Shown here in pieces: positions 18,096 to 26,730 of a stretch of DNA of 64,000 nt. This DNA is from Bradyrhizobium sp. WBOS07. GTDB lineage: Bacteria; Pseudomonadota; Alphaproteobacteria; Rhizobiales; Xanthobacteraceae. Under the pieces are notes generated by a model. The model made no database searches. It saw only the letters and a list, made by a program, of their open reading frames with translations, and had not been told where the DNA came from. A program made the translations under genes and the position numbers. The stretch spans positions 3,782,001 to 3,846,000 of the forward strand of contig NZ_CP029008.1 in the NCBI RefSeq assembly GCF_024585165.1. The letters are read 5' to 3'. Position 1 is the first letter of the stretch. Each line of letters begins with the position of its first letter.

Positions 18096-18886
18096 GTGGG
18101 GGAACTCCCGTTACCCCTGAGGGACGTGCCGACGCAGACAAAGGACATCTGCATTCCCGTCTGGACGAACGGCTCAAAACGAAGGTGCGGATGCGTTTCG
18201 CGGAATTGGTGCCATGCTAGCCGTTCACCACGATCAGGGTCGGCCCAGAAACAATTCCAATCGTCGAACACGATGATTGTGCCGACTTGTAGGAAATCAA
18301 TGATGAACGAAAGGATGGGGACAGTTGAATCGTAAAGATCACAATCGATATAGACCACAGCGGCTTTGGTTGGAAGAAGTTCACGAGCCAGATCTGACGT
18401 CAGACTGACATCGTAGAATCCTTTCACCGTTCGCAATCGATTGGCTGGAATGCCATGACGTCGGCATATTCGCTTGAAGTCCTCCTCGCTCGTCTTCAGT
18501 TTGCCCTGCTCCCAAGCATCCTGACGATCAATTTCTGATATCGCAGGCAATCCTTCGAATGAGTCGAAAGCCAGATACCGCCAGTCGAACAGATGATGGA
18601 AGCTGTCATATGCCAGCCTCATGGTGTTGCCGCCGAAGCAGCCAAACTCCATGTAGTAGCCTTTGATAGGCCGATTGACGTTCGCAAACCGAGCCATGCA
18701 AAGGAACAGATATTTCCGCTCCCGAGCAATGTGACGCAAATAGGTCGAGCGGACCCATCGCGTACGAGCTGAGAAGAGCGGCCCCTGCAACAAGGCGAAT
18801 ATCCGCCGCGCGAGCCGCTTGGTGCCGCTCGGTAAGCTCTGATAAGTCGGCAGCAAAGAGGCGCGTAGACGATCTTGCCAATTCAT
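18092..18886 (-). CDS. TylF/MycF-family O-methyltransferase
   Basis: The protein has 264 residues. The TylF/MycF signature is clear: GYYMEFGCFGGNTMRLAYD (SAM loop), LAFDSFEGLPAI, AVVYIDCDLYDSTVPIL (metal-binding acidic residues) and TIIVFDDWNCFWAD. Family members O-methylate sugars of macrolides or glycans in a Mg-dependent reaction. It is followed directly by the flippase with an overlapping stop/start, so it belongs to the same transcript. The methylated sugar is unknown. Confidence 0.88.
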   Translation of the reverse strand: MNWQDRLRASLLPTYQSLPSGTKRLARRIFALLQGPLFSARTRWVRSTYLRHIARERKYLFLCMARFANVNRPIKGYYMEFGCFGGNTMRLAYDSFHHLFDWRYLAFDSFEGLPAISEIDRQDAWEQGKLKTSEEDFKRICRRHGIPANRLRTVKGFYDVSLTSDLARELLPTKAAVVYIDCDLYDSTVPILSFIIDFLQVGTIIVFDDWNCFWADPDRGERLAWHQFRETHPHLRFEPFVQTGMQMSFVCVGTSLRGNGSSPT

Positions 18887-18910
18887 AGTCTCACGGACCC
18901 TTTACAGCGC

Positions 18911-19921
18911 CTATCTATGACTGAGAATTCGATCCAAATCCGAAGTCCACGCGTCAAGCAGGGGGAGCTCGGCAGCGCCAACCAGCTCGCGGTCGACCAG
19001 AGCCTGATAGCAACGACGCACGTTCAGACTGATGTAATCAAGGCCCCCGGCGATCGGCAGATCTTCGAGCATCCCTCGAATACGATCGTTATTCAGATAA
19101 CCCGGAATTTCGTCCTCAAAGTCTTTCATCAGGTCATGCTCGTTGCGATCTTGCCAAACAGTCGGCCCATGGAAGAGGATGTGCCAACCGTTTGCCCATG
19201 CGATGCGCTGAGCAATTAGGCTCCGCCAGATGTCGGTTACTCGAAAATTGCAATAGGAAGGAAGATACATGAGCGGAAAAGCACTTTGCCACCAGCTCGT
19301 GTTTTGGCTGTTGAACGGAACCCAAGCGCCCACGCCGAATGCAACCATCCTGTCCGTCCTGAAGTGGTGAGGCAACGGCAGCACCAGCCTGTAGAGAGCA
19401 TCCACATCGGGGTCTCCGTCCGCGAGTCCCTGCTGGATCGGACAATCAACTTCAGCCAGCGCCAAGTTCGCGAAGTCAGGAACGGGCTTCAGAACGTGAT
19501 TCAAAGGCAGCCCGCGCGGCCAGATATTGCCATCAGAAAAGTACCGATAAGCATTAACCCATCCATGCCCCGATAGAACTGGAGCGGTTAACTTGCGTCT
19601 CCGGCACTCGAAGAACTGCGGCCGTGCGAAATTGTCATCATCCGTTTCGACAATGACCTGCGCACCGCTTGCGATCGCAGACAGGTAGCCTATGTTCTTG
19701 CGCGCATAATTTTTCACTGGCGCAAGATTTGCGTATGCAAAGCCGGAATTCACCTGATCCGCAATCCCAAGGAAGCGACATCCTTCAATCGAAAAGTCTG
19801 CGGGACTCGCAGTGTCCCCGACAACGAAGAAGTCGAAACCAGACTGAAGAGCACTGGCCGCGATGGTCTTCATGACGTCATTAGGAGGATTGATTGACGT
19901 AATAATAATCGCTTGATTCAT
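18911..19921 (-). CDS. STELLO-like (DUF288) glycosyltransferase
   Basis: The product has about 336 residues and begins IIITSINPPNDVMKTIA, with FFVVGDTASP after it, a short GT-A-like nucleotide domain. VIVETDDDNFARPQF is a probable DxD metal site, and DGNIWPRGLPLNHV is the typical tryptophan/proline block of the STELLO/DUF288 group, best known from plants and scattered in bacteria. A frame 12 codons longer is possible. It is the first minus-strand gene of the locus and faces a divergent glycosyltransferase across about 150 bp that should hold both promoters. The assignment is from motif pattern. Confidence 0.7.
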   Translation of the reverse strand: MNQAIIITSINPPNDVMKTIAASALQSGFDFFVVGDTASPADFSIEGCRFLGIADQVNSGFAYANLAPVKNYARKNIGYLSAIASGAQVIVETDDDNFARPQFFECRRRKLTAPVLSGHGWVNAYRYFSDGNIWPRGLPLNHVLKPVPDFANLALAEVDCPIQQGLADGDPDVDALYRLVLPLPHHFRTDRMVAFGVGAWVPFNSQNTSWWQSAFPLMYLPSYCNFRVTDIWRSLIAQRIAWANGWHILFHGPTVWQDRNEHDLMKDFEDEIPGYLNNDRIRGMLEDLPIAGGLDYISLNVRRCYQALVDRELVGAAELPLLDAWTSDLDRILSHR

Positions 19922-20073
19922 TCGTCTCGGACCGCGTAATTTGCCTTGTGGGGGCATGGCTAGCTAGGGCACATTGGGCCTCCTCGCAAACAAATTCGGC
20001 ATTATCAAGCGAAAAATGACCTTTCGTCCAAGGAAAACCGCCAAGAAGCCGGTCTCTACGTGGGAGCCGCAAC

Positions 20074-21297
20074 TTGCAGCGACGTAGGCGGATTGTTCTT
20101 TGTACCAAAGGAGTTCCGGACGAACGCGAGGGCGCTAGCCTCGTCATCATCTACAGCTTCCTTCAGGGGATCCGCGCTCAATATTTTGATGTTCTTCATC
20201 TTGTCCTGCTTGATGACGATCCGAAAGATCAAGAGCGGTTAGAGAATTATCGCGCGTCTGTCTCGACGGATTATTTTGAGGTCTTGGCGGCGACCGCCCG
20301 CACGCTTGTCGTTCAGGGCGCGAGGGAACATCGCATCGATCTGCTGCCCGTCGCGGAGCTCATCAAGCGGGGGAGAGAATTTTCCGCCGACCTATTTGTC
20401 GCCTTCGACATATTGCCTGCATGGCTTGGAGTCGAGATTCTTGCCAAACGAAAGCTTGCCTGGCTGGGCGATCTCAATTTCCAGACGACCTACTATCACG
20501 GTCTTTACGGCCTTCAGGAACGTCCGTGGCGAATCTTCGCTTTCGCTAAATACTGGCTAGCCGCACGCAATTGGAAGCGCGTCTATGCACGTGTCCTCTC
20601 ATCCTACGATGAAGTCATCACGTCCGCAGCATCGTCGGTAGAACAGCTCAGACGCCTCGGACTGCGGAATCACCAATATTGTCCCTATCCTTGGCCTGTG
20701 ATCGACCCACCCGTCCCATACCGTGCGAAGCCGGATATCCCTACCTTCATGTTCTTCGGCAATCTAGTCGGCCTAGGTTCCCGCTCGGCCCTGCATTTTA
20801 TGATCACGCAGGTCTATGGCCGATTGGTCAAGCTCTGGGGACACAACGGCTTCAAGATTCTGTTGGCTGGGCGAGGAAACCTGCCCGAATGGTTTGCCGA
20901 ATCGATCAAAGACAAGCCGGAATTTGTTCGCGTCGGCTTTGTCGACAACCTTCCATCTACTTTGGCCGATTGTCACGCAGCTCTTGTGCCTATCGACGTT
21001 CCGGTTGGCAACAGAACGCGCATCCTTTACGCGCTCAGCCAGTCGACCCTGGTCATCGCCCATGAAAATGTGGCACTCGGAAATGTAGCACTTGTCGACG
21101 GTCAGACCTGCGCGCTCGCCTCTTCCGGTGAAGAATTCGTGGCGCGTATGAAGCGCGCAGTCGATGATCCCCTTTGGGCGCGCAAAGTAGCTGAAGCCGG
21201 ACGCAAAGTGTACAAAGATCTCTTTAGCCCGGAAAAAGCAACGGCGGAGTTCATTGCGCGGACCAACAGGTTGCTCACCCTCCCTCCGCAGGACTAG
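20074..21297 (+). CDS. glycosyltransferase (GT-B fold)
   Basis: The protein has 407 residues. The start is a TTG with GGGAG seven bases ahead; no ATG or GTG is available in frame before a stop. The N-terminus RIVLCTKGVPDEREGAS is a GT-B start, and the second half has FMFFGNLVGLGSRSALHF, KILLAGRGNLPEW, VRVGFVDNLPSTLADCHAAL and a donor-site region VPIDVPVGNRTRILYALSQ. GT4-like overall, though the usual E-x7-E motif is not obvious. It is transcribed away from the rest of the locus and converges on the fucose synthase gene. Confidence 0.75.
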   Translation: MQRRRRIVLCTKGVPDEREGASLVIIYSFLQGIRAQYFDVLHLVLLDDDPKDQERLENYRASVSTDYFEVLAATARTLVVQGAREHRIDLLPVAELIKRGREFSADLFVAFDILPAWLGVEILAKRKLAWLGDLNFQTTYYHGLYGLQERPWRIFAFAKYWLAARNWKRVYARVLSSYDEVITSAASSVEQLRRLGLRNHQYCPYPWPVIDPPVPYRAKPDIPTFMFFGNLVGLGSRSALHFMITQVYGRLVKLWGHNGFKILLAGRGNLPEWFAESIKDKPEFVRVGFVDNLPSTLADCHAALVPIDVPVGNRTRILYALSQSTLVIAHENVALGNVALVDGQTCALASSGEEFVARMKRAVDDPLWARKVAEAGRKVYKDLFSPEKATAEFIARTNRLLTLPPQD

Positions 21298-22314
21298 TTA
21301 ATTGCCGCTCATTTTTGGGGCAACTTCGCGGCTATCGTCATCAGAGGCAAAGCCACGCGGTATGTGTCCAGCTGCACGGCTGTCTAGAAACCATCGATAG
21401 GTTGATTCCAATCCTTGAGGCAGCGGCATTCTCGATCGCCAGCCGAGCTGCGTAAGCCGTTCAGTGTTCAGCAGCCGACGAGGAGCCCCTTCGGGTTTCG
21501 ATGCATCGAATGTGATGCGCCCGGCGAACCCCGCAACAGCAGCAACCAAAGTCGCAAGTTCGCGGATAGAAACGTCAACCCCGCTGCCGATATTGATAAT
21601 GTCTCCTGAAGAGTAATTCTTGAGAAGAAATACGAGGGCGTCGGCGCACTCCTCGACGTGAACGAATTCACGGCGCGCAGAGCCCCCGCCCCAGACTACG
21701 ACCTCGTCAAGCCGATTGATGACGGCATCATGAAAGCGGCGGATAAACGCCGGAATAACGTGCGAGTTCTCATTGTCGAAATAGTCACCCGGACCGTAAA
21801 GATTTCCAGGAACAGCGGCGATGAAATCAAGGCCATATTGCTGACGATATGCAGCACATTGCATCATGCCAGCAATCTTTGCGACCCCATACCACACGTT
21901 GGTCGGCTCCAACGGTCCTGTCATCAGAGCGTCTTCGTGAATAGGTTGCTCGGCTAGGCGGGGATACACGCACGAAGAACTGACAAACAACAACTTCTTG
22001 ACGCCTCGAGCCGCAGCCGCTTGAATCACATTATCCTGAATAGCGAGGTTGTCCGAGAGAAAGCTCGCAGGATACCGACTGTTCGCGAGCACCCCGCCTA
22101 CTCGAGCCGCGGCCAAGACAACAACTTCCGGCTGCATATCATCGAACCAGCTCCTTACGGCAGCTTGATTGCGGAGGTCAAGTTCTTCGCGCGCGGCGGT
22201 GAGGATTTCACAATTTTCACTCGCTAGTCTGCGAACGACCGCTGAGCCCAACATACCTCGATGGCCTGCGACCCAGATACGGCGTCCCGCTAGGTCAAAC
22301 CTGAAATCCGACAT
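21298..22314 (-). CDS. fcl: GDP-L-fucose synthase
   Basis: The product has about 338 residues. It converts GDP-4-keto-6-deoxymannose to GDP-L-fucose with NADPH. The Rossmann glycine motif is VAGHRGMLGSAVVRRL; the catalytic Ser and the Tyr/Lys pair appear in LLFVSSSCVYP and VWYGVAKIAGM. NLYGPGDYFDNENSHVIPA and WGGGSARREFVHVEE are WcaG/Fcl signatures. The partner GDP-mannose 4,6-dehydratase gene is not in the window. Two ATGs five codons apart compete for the start. L-fucose is therefore a likely sugar of the locus's glycan. Confidence 0.92.
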   Translation of the reverse strand: MSDFRFDLAGRRIWVAGHRGMLGSAVVRRLASENCEILTAAREELDLRNQAAVRSWFDDMQPEVVVLAAARVGGVLANSRYPASFLSDNLAIQDNVIQAAAARGVKKLLFVSSSCVYPRLAEQPIHEDALMTGPLEPTNVWYGVAKIAGMMQCAAYRQQYGLDFIAAVPGNLYGPGDYFDNENSHVIPAFIRRFHDAVINRLDEVVVWGGGSARREFVHVEECADALVFLLKNYSSGDIINIGSGVDVSIRELATLVAAVAGFAGRITFDASKPEGAPRRLLNTERLTQLGWRSRMPLPQGLESTYRWFLDSRAAGHIPRGFASDDDSREVAPKMSGN

Positions 22315-22514
22315 CGCAGCACCCGCCATCTGCCAAAACTTGGCGCATATATCCTGTTCTCCCGAGCTTATAGCTCCGCATTGGCGCATGGGCAACCATC
22401 GCTTCACGATGGCCCGTCATGGGCTCAACGAAGGATCGTCCGAGAGCCTTGCCAAAAATGACAGCTCAACCCGACCAATAGCTGCGTGCCACTCTCAGGC
22501 ATTTCGTGCAAATG

Positions 22515-24839
22515 TCAGATCAACATGAAATCGGATGAGTGAGCCAGGAGGTTAAAGGTGTCGTGATCCTGCTGAAGTGAACCGGCTGTAGGATTTTGAG
22601 GTGCTCCGCTTGAGTCAGCCACCAGAGAGGGACCGCTTGCGTCAGCTTGCCACGCCACGCTGGTCGATGCAGACTGCGATGCTAATGACGTGGCGATCCC
22701 CTGGACCGCACTAGAAATTGCAGTCGTGATGCCGATCGCTGCGTTCTGCATCAAGATCGTCGGCCCGTCGGCGGCATGCAGATCCAACACCCCTGACACT
22801 TTCCAGCTGGACCCAGGGGTCCCTAGGTCTTTCCAATCAAACGCAAGCCCCTGATCATTAACAAACCACTCGATCAGACGACCGCTGACTTCATTCTGCC
22901 AGAGCAGGTCCACACGGCCATCGAAGTTAAAATCGGCAGTCGCGACGACATCCCAGCCTGCACCCATTGTCCCAACTCTCTGCCAGGCCACTGCGTAGCC
23001 GCTTTGACAGAACCACTCGATCCCCTCGCCCGTCTTGGTGTTTTGCCAAAGAACGTCTGTTGTTCCATCGTGATTGAGGTCGATTGTTGATGCCACTTTC
23101 CAATCCGGCGTCATGACGCCGACTTTCATCCAGGACGTCGCGTAGCCGTTTTGCAGGAACCACTCAATTCCCTCGCCAGTAGCTTTATTTCGCCAGAGCA
23201 TGTCGTCCGTTTGATCGCCATTGAAATCACCGGACGATATGAGCTGCCAGTCCGAGCTCATGACACCGACATCGAATGTATTGGAGATTTGCCCTGCCGA
23301 AAGAAGGCTCTCCTTGGCTTGCCCAGTCGCTTGATTCTGCCAAAGAATATCGATATTCCCGTCATGGTTGTAGTCCCCATGGCCGATAGCGGTCCACCCC
23401 TTACCAATCGTGGTGAACGAGTCAAAGCTGGTCAGGGCGCCATTGGAAAGATAGGCGACCTTCCCAGCTCCGGTTGACGGTTGCAGCCAAAGAATGTCGT
23501 CAAAGCCGTCGCTGTTGAAGTCCTGCTCGATCGTGGCAATCCATCCCGCTCCCGCAGGCTGCAGATTGTTCATCAACGTCGTGCCAGCAACCGTGCCATC
23601 GCCGAAGCGAAAATTCTCAACACCCGCCACCGTATCAGTCCCATCGGGTGAACCGGAACGTTGGTCAACAATGGTGAAAGTCTGCGTCGTTGAATTGTAG
23701 GCGATGACGTAATTGGCCTCGTTCCCCGAATACACCGCGGTGTCGGTGCCGGCGCCGCCGGCGATGGTGTCGTTGCCAGCCCCGCCGGTGATCGTGTCGT
23801 TACCGCCGCCGCCGGTCAGCGTATTGGCGATGGCGTTGCCGATGATGGTGTCGTTGCCGGATCCGCCGATGGCGTTGTCGATGTAGGAGCGTGCGTCGCT
23901 ATTGTAGAGATGGGCGTTGTAGACGTTGCCAGAGGCGTAATGGCCGTCACCGAGATACGCCAGTTGCACGGAGGAGAACACCGACGAAGCGCCGGGATTG
24001 AGGTTGAGGCTCAGGTTCGTCGTGTAGTTCGACAGGTCGTAGGTATCGACGCCGCCGCCGTCCCAGACCGTCTCGTAGATGCGGTTGGCCGAGCCGCCGA
24101 CCCCGCCGCCCGGCGCGAGCTGCCCGACGCCGTTGATGGATTGCTGCCCGGTGGTCGGATTCCAGGTGTAAACGGTGCTGCTGCTCTGGGTCGTGAAGTC
24201 CGCCCCGTACATCGTCTGGAGCGCGAGGATATCGTTCGCCATGTAGGTCTGCGAATATCCGTACGCTTCATTGGTGTAGCCCCCCGTGGTCGAAGCGCCG
24301 ACATAGCTGCGATAGCTCATGACGGTGTATTCGCTGCTGTCATGCGCGCTCGGCACCGCGACGTTGGCGGGGCCGCCGGCCTCCTGGCTGTGCTTAAGGC
24401 CGATGGCGTGGCCGAGCTCGTGCAGCGCGGTCGTGAAGTAGTAATTGCCGAGCTTGGCCAGCGAGAAATTGTATTGGGTGCCGAACCAGATGTCGCCGCC
24501 GGGCGCGTAATTGAAGGGATAGTAGGCGTAAGCAGTCGGATTGGCCGCCGGCGATTGCGCGACCATGATGTCGGCACCGTTCGTGCCCGCGTACTGGATG
24601 TTGGCGTTGGTGTAACCGAGGATCAGCCCGATCGCGTAGTTGATCGCCGCCTGGATCTGGGTGGGTGCCGAGGAAAAGCCCGACGTGGTTGGCTCGCTGT
24701 CGCCGCCGTAATAAGGGTTAGAATAGTCGCTCGACGCGTCGGGAAAGCTATAGGTGATCGTGCCGGTCCATTTGTAACCGGACAGCAGGCCGTCGACCTC
24801 GGCGTTGTTGGTGGCACTGACACTGACAGCGGTGGCCAA
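22515..24839 (-). CDS. serralysin-like M10 metalloprotease with RTX and FG-GAP repeats
   Basis: The product has about 774 residues. The zinc motif HELGHAIGLKH lies near residue 140 and a Met-turn VMSYRSY near 174, the layout of M10/serralysin proteases. RTX nonapeptides (GGSGNDTII, GGGGNDTIT, GGAGNDTIA) follow near 330-370, then five FG-GAP-like repeats with calcium loops such as DFNSDGFDD, DYNHDGNID and DFNGDQTDD. No signal peptide is seen, as expected for type I secretion with a C-terminal signal. A GTG 13 codons upstream lacks a ribosome site, whereas this TTG has GGAG six bases ahead. No secretion genes are adjacent. Confidence 0.85.
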   Translation of the reverse strand: MATAVSVSATNNAEVDGLLSGYKWTGTITYSFPDASSDYSNPYYGGDSEPTTSGFSSAPTQIQAAINYAIGLILGYTNANIQYAGTNGADIMVAQSPAANPTAYAYYPFNYAPGGDIWFGTQYNFSLAKLGNYYFTTALHELGHAIGLKHSQEAGGPANVAVPSAHDSSEYTVMSYRSYVGASTTGGYTNEAYGYSQTYMANDILALQTMYGADFTTQSSSTVYTWNPTTGQQSINGVGQLAPGGGVGGSANRIYETVWDGGGVDTYDLSNYTTNLSLNLNPGASSVFSSVQLAYLGDGHYASGNVYNAHLYNSDARSYIDNAIGGSGNDTIIGNAIANTLTGGGGNDTITGGAGNDTIAGGAGTDTAVYSGNEANYVIAYNSTTQTFTIVDQRSGSPDGTDTVAGVENFRFGDGTVAGTTLMNNLQPAGAGWIATIEQDFNSDGFDDILWLQPSTGAGKVAYLSNGALTSFDSFTTIGKGWTAIGHGDYNHDGNIDILWQNQATGQAKESLLSAGQISNTFDVGVMSSDWQLISSGDFNGDQTDDMLWRNKATGEGIEWFLQNGYATSWMKVGVMTPDWKVASTIDLNHDGTTDVLWQNTKTGEGIEWFCQSGYAVAWQRVGTMGAGWDVVATADFNFDGRVDLLWQNEVSGRLIEWFVNDQGLAFDWKDLGTPGSSWKVSGVLDLHAADGPTILMQNAAIGITTAISSAVQGIATSLASQSASTSVAWQADASGPSLVADSSGAPQNPTAGSLQQDHDTFNLLAHSSDFMLI

Positions 24840-25040
24840 TTTACTCTCCAGAGCAACGCATTGGGCGTGATTCGCCACTAAGGCACATGATTCTAGCTTG
24901 AGAGTTAAACGTTTGGTTTAAATGGGGCAGTGGCGTGCGTCTGCCTTCGATAAGACGATGTTAGCCATCAAAACCCGTAGTCATACGGACCGCGAACAAG
25001 GGTCTCGTTTCCCGGAACACCCGTGATTTGCAGGGTCTTC

Positions 25041-25343
25041 ATGACACGACCTCGATTTCCAGCTCGCCTGTTTGGCGCCCTGCTCGCGCTCGCCGGATTG
25101 AGCCATCACCCCCTCGGAGGACTGCCTGTCATGGTGGAAAAGGCCAAGGCCGACGACAAGGGCAAGGCGGTGCGCGCGCCCGTGATGCCGATGGCCCGCG
25201 ACCCTGCTGTTGCGGTGGCGGAGGAATACGAAGCCGCACACCGCAAGGGAACGCGGGAAGCCCTCGAGCTCTTCATCGCACGCCACCCCGACGATCCCCT
25301 GGCCGAGCAGGCGCGCGTCGAACTGAAGCGCCTGTCGCGCTGA
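25041..25343 (+). CDS. small exported protein of unknown function
   Basis: A 100-residue protein. The N-terminus (RFPARLFGALLALAGLS) is a basic-then-hydrophobic signal-like segment. The C-terminus has a helical stretch EEYEAAHRKGTREALELFIA followed by RHPDDPLAEQARVELKRL, a half-TPR-like pattern seen in short rhizobial proteins and near caspase-like domains. The ATG has AGGG at a short distance; a GTG six codons earlier is possible. The function is unknown. Confidence 0.6.
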   Translation: MTRPRFPARLFGALLALAGLSHHPLGGLPVMVEKAKADDKGKAVRAPVMPMARDPAVAVAEEYEAAHRKGTREALELFIARHPDDPLAEQARVELKRLSR

Positions 25344-25462
25344 TCTCGCAGGCAGCGCATCAGGCATGGCATTTCGGCAGGCGGGATCGGCGTCGGCGCG
25401 GACTTGTGGCGTGATCTTTCGGCACTATGGTAGGCCCGCAATCTGTCCCGGAGCCTTTCAAG

Positions 25463-26656
25463 ATGCCCTTTCCGCATGCCTCGGAAGCCCTGTCGCGCTT
25501 CACCGTGCTCGATCTGACCCGCGTCCGTTCCGGGCCGACCTGCGTGCGGCAACTGGCGGACTGGGGCGCGAATGTCGTCAAGATCGACGCGTTGACCGAG
25601 GACGCCGGCGGTGAGCAGCCGGGCGGCCCCCGGCAAGGTTCCGACTTCCAGAATCTGCATCGCAACAAGCGGGCCATGACGCTGAACCTGAAGGACGAGC
25701 GCGGGCTCGCATTGTTCAAGCGCCTCGCCGCCAAGGCCGATGTCGTGGTCGAGAATTTCCGGCCCGACGTGAAGAAGAAGCTCGGCATCGACTATGACAG
25801 CCTCGCCGCGATCAACCCGCGCATCGTCTATGGCAGCATCTCCGGCTTCGGCCAGGACGGCCCTTATCACAAGCGGCCCGGCTTCGATCAGATCGCGCAA
25901 GGCATGGGCGGGCTGATGTCGATCACTGGGGCACCGGGCCAAGGCCCGATGCGGGTCGGCATTCCCGTCGCCGACCTGACCGCCGGCCTGTTTTGCGCCA
26001 TGGGCATCCTCACCGCGCTGCTCGAGCGCGAGGTGTCCGGCAAGGGCCAGTGGGTGCAGACGTCGCTGCTGCAGGCCCAGATCTTCATGCTCGACTTCCA
26101 GGCCGCACGCTGGCTGATGGAGAAGGAGGTCGCCAAGCAGGCCGGCAACAATCATCCGACCAGCATCCCGACCGGCGTGTTCAAGACCTCGGACGGGTAC
26201 ATCAACATCGCCACGACCGGTGGACGGATCTGGGAGCGCTGCGCGCAGGCGATCGGCGCGCCGGAGCTCTATGCCCATCCCGACTATGCGACGGCCCCTG
26301 CCCGTTCCAAGAACCGCGATGCGCTCAACGCCGAGATCGAGAAGCGCACCGTGACGAAGTCGACCGAGACCTGGGTCCGCGAGCTCAACGAGGCCGGCGT
26401 GCCCTGCGGGCCGATCTATGCCATCGACCAGATGTTCGAGGACGCCCAGGTCAAGCATCTCGGCATCGCCCAGGACGTGCCGAACCAGGAGGGCCGCCGG
26501 ATCCGCCTGGTCGGCCAGCCGGTGACGCTGTCACGCACGCCGAGCAGGATGGTGGCGCGGCCGCCGGAATTCGGCGAGCAGACCGAGGAGGTCTTGAAGG
26601 AATTCGGCCTCGGTGCGGACGAGATCGCAACTTTGAGAGAAGCCGGCGTCGTCTGA
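25463..26656 (+). CDS. CaiB/BaiF (class III) CoA-transferase
   Basis: The product has about 397 residues. FTVLDLTRVRSGPTCVRQLA, ADVVVENFRP and GSISGFGQDGPYHKRPGFDQ are class III CoA-transferase signatures, with the catalytic Asp expected in the last block. Length fits formyl-CoA/succinyl-CoA transferases. An ATG 12 codons upstream has no ribosome site, whereas this one has GGAG nine bases ahead. The 3' end is unusual: its last part is repeated downstream, followed by an alternative C-terminus, so the present last residues (IATLREAGVV) may have been supplied by an inserted segment. The substrate is unknown. Confidence 0.9.
   Translation: MPFPHASEALSRFTVLDLTRVRSGPTCVRQLADWGANVVKIDALTEDAGGEQPGGPRQGSDFQNLHRNKRAMTLNLKDERGLALFKRLAAKADVVVENFRPDVKKKLGIDYDSLAAINPRIVYGSISGFGQDGPYHKRPGFDQIAQGMGGLMSITGAPGQGPMRVGIPVADLTAGLFCAMGILTALLEREVSGKGQWVQTSLLQAQIFMLDFQAARWLMEKEVAKQAGNNHPTSIPTGVFKTSDGYINIATTGGRIWERCAQAIGAPELYAHPDYATAPARSKNRDALNAEIEKRTVTKSTETWVRELNEAGVPCGPIYAIDQMFEDAQVKHLGIAQDVPNQEGRRIRLVGQPVTLSRTPSRMVARPPEFGEQTEEVLKEFGLGADEIATLREAGVV
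26571..26628 (+). repeat. 58-bp direct repeat, left copy (att-like)
   Basis: An exact 58-bp sequence inside the 3' end of the CoA-transferase gene. It starts at TCGGCGAGCAGACC and ends at GACGAGATCGC. The same 58 bases occur once more at the right end of the 3.46-kb segment, and similarity on the upstream side stops sharply at the repeat edge. It could be an integration core site. Confidence 0.9.
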
Positions 26657-26730
26657 TTTGCTCAACTCATTGAGCTGCGATCACCGTACCCGCCCGAAAA
26701 GGCGCCGCGCAAGCATACCGACGAGGAACT

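Noticed and set aside
25106..26458. 450-codon open frame on the minus strand opposite the CoA-transferase gene
   Set aside because: It lies antisense to a clear enzyme gene, lacks family motifs and is explained by high GC at third positions.
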